From positions 1 through 5,211 of the forward strand of contig CALAVC010000076.1 in assembly GCA_937892095.1 (NCBI GenBank): a stretch of DNA of 5,211 nucleotides, in the 5' to 3' direction. This document shows positions 1-5,211 of the stretch, piece by piece (the first letter of the stretch is position 1; each line of letters begins with the position of its first letter). The stretch is from an uncultured Bacteroidales bacterium. Lineage in GTDB: Bacteria > Bacteroidota > Bacteroidia > Bacteroidales > Marinilabiliaceae. The notes below the pieces were generated by a model. The model saw only the letters and a program-made list of their open reading frames with translations, had not been told where the DNA came from and made no database searches. Both the position numbers and the translations under genes were made by a program.

Positions 1-712
1 GTAGTTTTTCGGTGGTAAGTGTTGTTGGCGTCTGTCCGTAGTGTGTTATTTCTCCGTCGACAATTATCATTGTCGTGTCGGATAATTGTGTGGCCATATT
101 GATGTCGTGAACAATCATTATGGTAGCTGTTTCATTACCGAGATTGCGCATTGCCTCAACATATTTTGCTTGGTTGCGAATGTCTAAGTTGGTCGTTGGC
201 TCGTCAAGTATAACAATGGGCGTTTGTTGACAGACTGCTCTTGCGAGTACGGCAAGTTGTCTGTTGCCGTCGCTGAGCATGTTCATGAGCATATTTTTAA
301 GTTTCTCTATGCCAATTTTTCGTAGAGCTTCGTTTGCTATATCTTTGTCGATTGGCGAGTAGTCGAGTGTCCAAAGGCTTCGATATGGTGTGCGACCTGT
401 CAGGACGTATTGCCACACGCTCATAGTCGATTGACTGCCCATGTGACTACCAACGTAGGCTATGCGTTGTGCGCGTTGTTGCGGAGTTAGTTTGCTCACG
501 TCCTGACCGAGTATGCATATATTGCCGTTCGTGTGGGGTAGTTGTCCCATAAGAGCTTTTGCAATGGTCGATTTGCCAGCTCCATTGGGTCCTATAATGG
601 CAAGCGTTTCACCTCGGTGTACTGAAAACGACACGTTTTTTATAATGTTTCTTTTGGTGTCGTATCCGCCCGAAAAGTTGTCTACCTCTATTAGTTTATC
701 TGGTTGCGCCAT
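1..712 (-). CDS. ABC importer ATPase, FecE/BtuD type (partial, C-terminus beyond the window)
   Basis: This is the cytoplasmic ATP-hydrolysing subunit of an iron-complex, haem or vitamin B12 importer. The frame runs without a stop from ATG at 712 to the window edge, giving 237 residues; the family is usually 250 or more, so only the C-terminal end is missing. Visible motifs are Walker A GPNGAGKST (residues 41-49), signature LSDGNRQ (146-152), Walker B IVILDEP followed by TTNLD (166-177), and switch histidine H202 in IMIVHD. Two departures from the textbook ABC domain are visible. The third signature residue is Asp instead of Gly, which I recall as common in this family in Bacteroidetes. The expected Q-loop Gln after RIAYV is absent (Ser89). 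The start lies 22 bases inside the permease gene, with no clear Shine-Dalgarno, so coupled translation is likely. The substrate cannot be told from the sequence. Confidence 0.93.
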   Translation of the reverse strand, partial: MAQPDKLIEVDNFSGGYDTKRNIIKNVSFSVHRGETLAIIGPNGAGKSTIAKALMGQLPHTNGNICILGQDVSKLTPQQRAQRIAYVGSHMGSQSTMSVWQYVLTGRTPYRSLWTLDYSPIDKDIANEALRKIGIEKLKNMLMNMLSDGNRQLAVLARAVCQQTPIVILDEPTTNLDIRNQAKYVEAMRNLGNETATIMIVHDINMATQLSDTTMIIVDGEITHYGQTPTTLTTEKL

Positions 713-1677
713 CGGACAACTACGTATATGAAAAACAATCCGCCAACAGCTGCACATACGGCTCCTGCTGGCAATTCGCGTGGAGCGATGACGATGCGTG
801 CCGTCAGGTCGCAAGCCACCATGAGCGTTGCGCCACCCAGTGCCGAGATGGGTAGCGAGACGCGACGGTCAGTGCCATAAATCATGTTTACAACTTGTGG
901 CACCGCCATGCCCACGAAAGCTACTATGCCTGCAGTTGCCACCGAAAGCGATGCTGCAAGTGTCGCCAAAATGAAAAGTAGACGTGTCGTTTTTTGCACG
1001 TTTAGACCTACAGCACTTGCTTCTTCATCGCCCAAAGATAAAATGTTGAGCGTTTTGCCCGCAAGTGGCGAAGTTAGTGCGAGCAACGTTGCGACGGCAA
1101 GAATGAATATGGCTTGTGGGAGCATTGTGCCTTCGAAAGGTCCTATGGTCCAAGCCACTACTTGCGTCATGTTTTCGTGTGTCGAGAGCGACAGCATTAG
1201 TGTTGTGCTTGCCGATGTGACAAAACTTATCATTATGCCACAAATAAGCGTAGTCTGAGTGTCGGCACCTACTGCACGGCGTAGCCACAAGACGATTGCC
1301 ATCGCACATAAAGCCCCACAGGCAGAAAAAATTGACAATACAATGTTGCCATACTCGTCTACAAATCCGAACATAAAGGCAATGCCGACTCCAACAACGG
1401 CTCCACCCGAGATGCCCATTGTGTATGGCTCTACAAGCGGATTGCGAAAAATGGTTTGCATGGTGCAGCCAGACATTGCCAATAAAGCTCCCACACCAAT
1501 GGCGCAAAGCATTCGTGGTAGGCGTAGGTCGAGAGCTATAACTTGTTGAATTTCAGATGTTTGACCAATGCCGAAAATGTTGGCTATTGATAGCCCGTTT
1601 TCGCCTTGCGTCATATATGTAATGCACAAGGCGATTAGCAATGCAATGTTGGTAAATATTTTTGCAATTTGTGGCAA
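691..1677 (-). CDS. FecCD/BtuC-family ABC importer permease
   Basis: This is the inner-membrane permease of an iron-siderophore, haem or cobalamin importer and the partner of the ATPase encoded immediately downstream. Its 328 residues are close to the family's usual length, and it is hydrophobic throughout with about ten possible membrane segments. Family landmarks appear in order: RLPR (52-55), RNPLVEPYTMGISGG (78-92), WTIGP (176-180), the ATPase-coupling segment SLGDEEASAVGLNV (214-227), FVGMAVPQ (254-261; relatives usually have Pro-His there), and APRELPAGAV (298-307). The start is taken as TTG at 1677. No ATG lies between the upstream stop and Met22, and starting at Met22 would delete the first membrane helix. 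An AAGG lies 7 bases before the TTG. The gene follows the coiled-coil membrane protein after only 9 bases. The family is clear, the substrate is not. Confidence 0.94.
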   Translation of the reverse strand: MPQIAKIFTNIALLIALCITYMTQGENGLSIANIFGIGQTSEIQQVIALDLRLPRMLCAIGVGALLAMSGCTMQTIFRNPLVEPYTMGISGGAVVGVGIAFMFGFVDEYGNIVLSIFSACGALCAMAIVLWLRRAVGADTQTTLICGIMISFVTSASTTLMLSLSTHENMTQVVAWTIGPFEGTMLPQAIFILAVATLLALTSPLAGKTLNILSLGDEEASAVGLNVQKTTRLLFILATLAASLSVATAGIVAFVGMAVPQVVNMIYGTDRRVSLPISALGGATLMVACDLTARIVIAPRELPAGAVCAAVGGLFFIYVVVRWRNQIN

Positions 1678-1684
1678 GTGTGGA

Positions 1685-1688
1685 CCTT
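1685..1688 (-). promoter_or_regulatory. Ribosome binding site supporting the TTG start of the permease
   Basis: On the minus strand AAGG lies 7 bases before TTG at 1675-1677 and overlaps the TAA stop of the preceding gene (1687-1689). It is one of only two recognisable Shine-Dalgarno-like sites in the window. Together with the lack of any upstream ATG it favours the TTG as the true start. This is pattern evidence only. Confidence 0.5.
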
Positions 1689-2733
1689 AAAGTTGGCTAT
1701 CGTCTATTGCTTGTGTCTTGGTCATGATGTCGGTCAGCATAAGCAACGAATTTGTAACGTTGCGCACTTGCATGTTGCCTCCTGTTGTTGAAAGTGGCAA
1801 ACTCCCCAAAGGCTTTTCGTACGTCGGCGCAAATCGTAGATTGGGGTGGCGTGCGCTCATGCTGTCTTGTAGCAGTTTCGTAAATCGGCTACATAGCGTG
1901 CTGATGTCTGTTGCTATGGCATCCGAAGTGCTTGCCGACTGCTTTTCTCTGTACCAGTCTTTTAGGTTGTCATACTCACGTCCATGCTCTACCTTAAGCT
2001 TTTTCTCGTCGCCATAGAATATCTCGCAAAGTTCTACGTCGTTTTTGCTTTTGGATAGTTCGCTACTCACATCGTGAAGTTGCTTAAATTCAACGCCAAA
2101 AAGTGTAATGCGTTCACCATCGAATACGTAGCTAACGTTGGCAAAGTCTAAGCCAATTGTAACCTTTTGATAGTGCTTGTGTACGTATATTATTTTTCGG
2201 TCGGAGCGTTCGTGGCCAAGCAGACTTTTTACGCCGTCAATGATGTTTGTGCCTAGCGAGACGTCCTCAATCTTATAGCTTAAGTCGTCGACAAGGTCTT
2301 CTTTGACCACGTAGCCCGTCTTGGTGAACTCCATCGTCTCGAGTCGGAAGGCAAAGTTTATGTCGGCCGACATATTGTCGGTTTGGTTGCGAGTGTCAAT
2401 GTTTTCGCAGAGGCGTCTATTCTCGTCTTCGAGCTGACTAATCCTTTCTTGGAGCTTCTTTTGTCGGCGTTCGTTGCTCTCGGCTTCTTCTTTTTGACGC
2501 TCAATGGTCTTGTGTAGCAATTTGTTGACAGGACCGAAGGCTGCCACTGTCAGTAGCAATGTCAGAGCATTCGACACAAGAACTGACAATTGGCTTATGT
2601 CTTTGGGTGCAAAGATAAACAGCCCTACGTTGACGGCTATCAGTGTTAGGCAAACTGCAATGTGAACATAGCTTTTGACTTCGCTACTTCGCACCTTGCT
2701 ACGGGCATAGTCTATAAGTTTTTTATGTAGCAT
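1687..2733 (-). CDS. Membrane-anchored coiled-coil protein with DUF4230-like domain, function unknown
   Basis: A 348-residue protein of unknown function. After a short basic N-terminus come two hydrophobic segments (about 23-42 and 49-68) forming a helical hairpin. These are followed by a highly charged, heptad-like stretch rich in Glu, Lys, Arg and Gln (about 71-113) that should form a coiled coil. A mixed alpha/beta soluble region (about 125-290) follows, then a polar tail. Within the soluble part, the segment KVTIGLDFANVSYVFDGERI and what follows resembles the DUF4230 pattern as I remember it (a strand, then 'aGiDls', then an isolated 'dg' turn and another strand). This is a remote, unsearched similarity. 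With two membrane segments and a lysine/arginine-rich N-terminus, both ends are probably cytoplasmic. Its start overlaps the acyltransferase gene by 22 bases and it precedes the permease by 9 bases, so it is presumably co-expressed with both. I do not assign a role. Confidence 0.85.
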   Translation of the reverse strand: MLHKKLIDYARSKVRSSEVKSYVHIAVCLTLIAVNVGLFIFAPKDISQLSVLVSNALTLLLTVAAFGPVNKLLHKTIERQKEEAESNERRQKKLQERISQLEDENRRLCENIDTRNQTDNMSADINFAFRLETMEFTKTGYVVKEDLVDDLSYKIEDVSLGTNIIDGVKSLLGHERSDRKIIYVHKHYQKVTIGLDFANVSYVFDGERITLFGVEFKQLHDVSSELSKSKNDVELCEIFYGDEKKLKVEHGREYDNLKDWYREKQSASTSDAIATDISTLCSRFTKLLQDSMSARHPNLRFAPTYEKPLGSLPLSTTGGNMQVRNVTNSLLMLTDIMTKTQAIDDSQL

Positions 2734-3866
2734 CTTTTCTGACGGCTTATTTGTGCGTCGAAGTGCTTTTTGGGGTTAAAGCCTCCGTCGCCACCATTGA
2801 CGACTGTTGTGGTCTGTATGACTTGCATACCCTCTTTTATGCACTGCCTAAACAGATGACGAGTAAGGATAGATAGTATGCCTTGTCGGCGATAGTTGGG
2901 GTGCACAGCTCCAATCAACACTTCCACTTCCGACGTTTTTTGCAAAGACTGTCTCATCCCCCACCAACGCGCAATCCCAGTTTTGTCTTTGTTCTCAATA
3001 AGGGCTTTGGACACCGAGGGTATGGCGACCAAAAAACCTACGAGTTTCCCTACGACTACTGTCTTGTCTCTATGATTTCGCACTTCGTTTTTGCGAGCCA
3101 CAATTATGTATCGTGGCGTCAGCCAACGTCGGTATTTGTCGTAGTAATATTTTTGCAGTTTCTCATCGAGCGGAAAAGCCCCCAAATGCGGCGCGTATGC
3201 AATGTTGAAGAGGTTATATACTTCAGTTGCATATTTTTCTATGTCCTCATCGGTCTCCAAGTTATATACTCTTATGTCTGAGCGTTGTTCAGAGCCGTCG
3301 GCAGTCTTGTCGAGTCGGTCGGGAATTTGTATGTGGACGTTTATTCTATATTCGTTCCAATCTTGCAGATGCTTGTAGCCACACTTTTGCCATAGGTTTA
3401 CGTAATATGGCAGCGATTGGGTGGAGGCAAACGACGCAGGTTGGTCGAAGCCTGTCGTGGTCAGCCCATAAGAGTCTATGTTGCAGAAGCCCAAAGGTCC
3501 TATGATTTGCTCCATTCCACGTTCGCTTAGCCAATCTTCGGCAGCCGAAAAAAGTGCTTCGGCAACGCTAATGTCGTTGATGCACTCAAAGCGTGTAATG
3601 CGCCCTATGGGGTCGCCAGTCTTTTCAATCCACCGTCGGTTAACAATGGCAGCTATGCGCCCAACACACAACCCGTCCATTATGGCGACCCACCGTTCTG
3701 CAAAGCAAAAACTAAGAGCAGGGTTGCGTTTGGGGTCGAAGAGCCCTGCTTCAATGTCGGGGTCGTTCGGGATTTTATATGGGTCGCTGGCGTAGAGCCT
3801 TGCTGGGAGTGTATGAAACATTTGGCTAAGAACTTCGTCTTGCCCTATTTCGCGAATTTCTATCAT
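2712..3866 (-). CDS. GNAT-fold acyltransferase, BcerS-like group
   Basis: A 384-residue cytoplasmic protein that I recognise as the long GNAT-type family common in Bacteroidetes. That family belongs to the same superfamily grouping (BcerS-like) as the Caulobacter ceramide synthase. Matching features are the N-terminal LYASDPYKIP (24-33), NPALSF (48-53), the VGRIAAIVN strand-turn (68-76), the RITRFECIND segment (89-98), GMEQIIGPLGF (117-127), GFDQPA (139-144), the LPYYV segment (152-156), and the C-terminal acyl-CoA-binding loop around HPNYRRQGI (322-330). It ends in the conserved basic motif KRCYIK. The acyl-CoA loop is degenerate, RRQGIL instead of the common Q/R-x-x-G-x-G/A, so activity is likely but not assured. 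The ATG at 3866 overlaps the lipase stop (ATGA), implying coupling. The acyl donor and acceptor are unknown; ceramide or amino-acyl lipid synthesis is only a family-based possibility. Confidence 0.88.
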   Translation of the reverse strand: MIEIREIGQDEVLSQMFHTLPARLYASDPYKIPNDPDIEAGLFDPKRNPALSFCFAERWVAIMDGLCVGRIAAIVNRRWIEKTGDPIGRITRFECINDISVAEALFSAAEDWLSERGMEQIIGPLGFCNIDSYGLTTTGFDQPASFASTQSLPYYVNLWQKCGYKHLQDWNEYRINVHIQIPDRLDKTADGSEQRSDIRVYNLETDEDIEKYATEVYNLFNIAYAPHLGAFPLDEKLQKYYYDKYRRWLTPRYIIVARKNEVRNHRDKTVVVGKLVGFLVAIPSVSKALIENKDKTGIARWWGMRQSLQKTSEVEVLIGAVHPNYRRQGILSILTRHLFRQCIKEGMQVIQTTTVVNGGDGGFNPKKHFDAQISRQKRCYIKNL

Positions 3867-4957
3867 TGGGCATTATATTCGTCTATCAACTCTTCGTAGG
3901 CATTATACTGATGGTGTTCAAAAGCATCTGTTGCCTTGTGTGGATGACGAATATAGTATTTTTCTGTTGGCATAAGAACAATGGTCTGTCCAGTGCGAAC
4001 AAAATTTGCCACATTTTCGTAGATGGGCGTGTCGAACTCAACTCGCTGACTTTTAAGCATCTCGCCAACAGTTTTCCCCAAGTATTTTGTAAGGTTTTTT
4101 ACGGCTCTGTTAGTCGGTTTGGTCAGCTTTCGCATGAGGAATCTTATCTTTATGCGAGTCGAAAGAGATGCTCCACTCATCAGCTCTTCTATTTGCGTAA
4201 ACGGGTTTGTGGGGCGAAAATCGCTTACTCGCTGTACGCTCAGTGGCGTTTCGGGCACCCAGTCGTCGGCATTAATTATGTTGAACGACCAGCCACCACG
4301 AGTCATGTGTTCATAGTGCATTGCAAACACGTAGTCGCCAGGTTTGGGTGCAGCACTGCAATAGGTCTTAAAACGTATGTCTGATGCAATTCGTCCTTTC
4401 TGTTGCGCACGTCGAAGCATGGCAGTGGCGAGGAAGCTGAGAGCACCGCCTTGGCTATGCCCTGCAATGAGAAAGTCGCGTTTGCCCGTGGCATAGCAAG
4501 AGTCTATTTTGTGCAAAATGTCTTCTTGCATATATGCCAAACATGCTGTCCAACCTGCATGCGTCAGTGCTGTGGAGTCAGGGCATAGGTCGTAGTGTAC
4601 ATCTTTGCCAATGTGGCACGTGCCTTGTGCACGCACCATTCCTGCGTTAAAATTAGCTGTCCAACTAATGTTTGTGCTTACTGTTGCTCGCAACAAAATG
4701 GCTGTCAGTCCACTTCCTCGGTCTTCCCAAAGTTCCCACTCGTTGTCAAAGCCTCTTTCGGCTGATGCATACGTTCGGGTAAATCGTTGTGGCTTGCTTG
4801 ATAAGTATTGGGAGTCGACTCGTATGCTATCCATGTGCGATGCCATGCGCAGACATTCTGCATATTCTTCTTTGTCGAATCCGGGTTTCAACTGAGCCTT
4901 TGCCACAGCGCAAGCAAAGGCAGTAAGCATTACGACTACAATTCTTTTCGTTCTCAT
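3863..4957 (-). CDS. Secreted lipase of the class 3 (alpha/beta-hydrolase) type
   Basis: A 364-residue esterase or lipase predicted to leave the cytoplasm. Residues 1-21 form a signal peptide: basic MRTKR, a hydrophobic core to about 18, and a likely cleavage after AKA before Gln22. There is no lipobox cysteine at the cleavage point, so it is probably periplasmic or secreted rather than a lipoprotein. The nucleophile elbow is GHSQGG with Ser168, preceded by a strand (DFLIA). Other class 3 marks are HAGW (133-136), the SAAPKPGD segment (201-208), the putative catalytic Asp232 in DDWVPETP (231-238), and a candidate His348 or His349 in FEHHQYNAY (346-354). Between the Asp and the His lies a basic, helix-prone insertion (about 266-305) that could act as a lid or membrane-contact region. 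AAGGA lies 8 bases before the ATG. The gene overlaps both neighbours by 4 bases. The substrate is not evident. Confidence 0.9.
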   Translation of the reverse strand: MRTKRIVVVMLTAFACAVAKAQLKPGFDKEEYAECLRMASHMDSIRVDSQYLSSKPQRFTRTYASAERGFDNEWELWEDRGSGLTAILLRATVSTNISWTANFNAGMVRAQGTCHIGKDVHYDLCPDSTALTHAGWTACLAYMQEDILHKIDSCYATGKRDFLIAGHSQGGALSFLATAMLRRAQQKGRIASDIRFKTYCSAAPKPGDYVFAMHYEHMTRGGWSFNIINADDWVPETPLSVQRVSDFRPTNPFTQIEELMSGASLSTRIKIRFLMRKLTKPTNRAVKNLTKYLGKTVGEMLKSQRVEFDTPIYENVANFVRTGQTIVLMPTEKYYIRHPHKATDAFEHHQYNAYEELIDEYNAQ

Positions 4958-5199
4958 TGTGCCAATCCTTTGAGTGTCCCGTCGATATTGGTGTCTGGCT
5001 CATCGTCGGGATGTAGTTTCTTTTCTGCGTCCAGATATTTCTGACTAAGTGTCGACAAGAGATGGCTTATGCGTCTGACAGCATTGGCTGTGTCGGCCAA
5101 GACTGTTTTCTTTTGCAATTTTAGCAAGTAGTAGTCGTACACAGCAGTCAGGCAAATGTCTACGTGTTGCATTTGGTTGCCACCCGGAATTTTGGTCAT
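4954..5199 (-). CDS. Small helical protein of unknown function, possibly the C-terminus of a longer gene
   Basis: I do not recognise this gene. From ATG at 5199 it gives 81 residues: a short Gly-containing lead (IPGGNQ), one long amphipathic helical region (about 9-61) with many Leu, Lys and Tyr, then an acidic stretch (HPDDEPD, 63-69) and a polar tail. There is no signal peptide or membrane segment. The reading frame stays open for four more codons (Ile-Ser-Ala-Leu) to the right edge, so it may be the end of a longer protein. Against this, an adjacent frame carries a TAA at 5208-5210 that could close an upstream gene 8 bases before this ATG. Its TGA overlaps the lipase ATG by 4 bases in the same CAATGA arrangement as the next junction downstream, which supports it as a real, co-translated gene. 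The reality of the frame is more certain than its start. Confidence 0.7.
   Translation of the reverse strand: MTKIPGGNQMQHVDICLTAVYDYYLLKLQKKTVLADTANAVRRISHLLSTLSQKYLDAEKKLHPDDEPDTNIDGTLKGLAQ
4966..4970 (-). promoter_or_regulatory. Ribosome binding site of the lipase gene
   Basis: On the minus strand AAGGA lies 8 bases before ATG at 4955-4957, inside the 3' end of the upstream small gene. It is the best Shine-Dalgarno match in the window, and it suggests that the lipase can initiate efficiently even though it also overlaps the upstream stop by ATGA. Confidence 0.6.
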
Positions 5200-5211
5200 G
5201 AGGGCACTTAT

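Noticed and set aside
513..731. A 72-residue plus-strand frame spanning the ATPase start region.
   Set aside because: It is the complement of the Walker A region of the ATPase; the Pro/Gly-rich stretch reflects the opposite strand and not a separate gene.
1025..1507. A 160-residue minus-strand frame inside the permease gene.
   Set aside because: It is a shifted reading of the permease coding sequence, rich in His, Cys and Trp as expected for an out-of-frame translation.
884..1549. Plus-strand open frames opposite the permease (884-1258 and 1259-1549).
   Set aside because: They lie entirely antisense to a permease with clear family motifs; their translations are low-complexity, rich in Met/Ala/Ser/Pro, and resemble no family I know.
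2883..3281. A plus-strand frame opposite the acyltransferase, with hydrophobic stretches that look like membrane segments.
   Set aside because: It is fully antisense to a well-supported gene; the hydrophobicity arises from the complement of Lys/Asn/Glu codons.
3866..4384. A 172-residue plus-strand frame opposite the lipase gene, starting at the acyltransferase junction.
   Set aside because: It is antisense to the catalytic region of the lipase, has no supporting ribosome site, and is best explained as a mirror of a constrained coding strand.
1..5211. Possible defence, phage or mobile-element content.
   Set aside because: No transposase, integrase, toxin-antitoxin pair, repeat array, terminal inverted repeat or nuclease motif was found; all genes run in one direction with housekeeping-like packing.

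Overview
The window looks like a piece of a Bacteroidetes chromosome, most likely Bacteroidales. The basis is protein-level resemblance (a GNAT protein and a FecCD/FecE-type importer that read like Bacteroides/Prevotella homologues), mostly weak Shine-Dalgarno signals and moderate base composition. The lineage is inferred from recalled family features, not from a search. No RNA gene, mobile element, CRISPR array, long repeat or stand-alone terminator is visible.

All supportable genes lie on the minus strand and are packed with no real intergenic space, so the window reads as the interior of one polycistronic unit transcribed from the right edge to the left. In transcription order: a small helical protein of unknown function (4954-5199, perhaps the C-terminal end of a longer gene entering from the right); a secreted class-3-type lipase (3863-4957); a GNAT-fold acyltransferase of the BcerS-like group (2712-3866); a membrane-anchored coiled-coil protein with a DUF4230-like soluble domain (1687-2733); a FecCD-type ABC permease (691-1677); and its FecE/BtuD-type ATPase (1-712, running off the left edge). 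Junctions are a 4-base ATGA overlap, another 4-base ATGA overlap, a 22-base overlap, a 9-base gap and a 22-base overlap. This points to translational coupling along the whole string.

Functionally there are two themes. The left two genes are the inner-membrane core of an iron-complex, haem or cobalamin importer; no substrate-binding protein or TonB-dependent receptor is in view. The middle genes pair an exported lipid hydrolase with a cytoplasmic acyltransferase whose superfamily includes bacterial ceramide synthase, followed by a membrane-anchored protein of unknown role. A lipid or envelope link between these is an inference from the context. Nothing here is a recognised defence or mobile system; the most interesting unknown is the lipase / GNAT / coiled-coil membrane protein trio. 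No promoter could be placed, because there is no non-coding stretch longer than a few bases.
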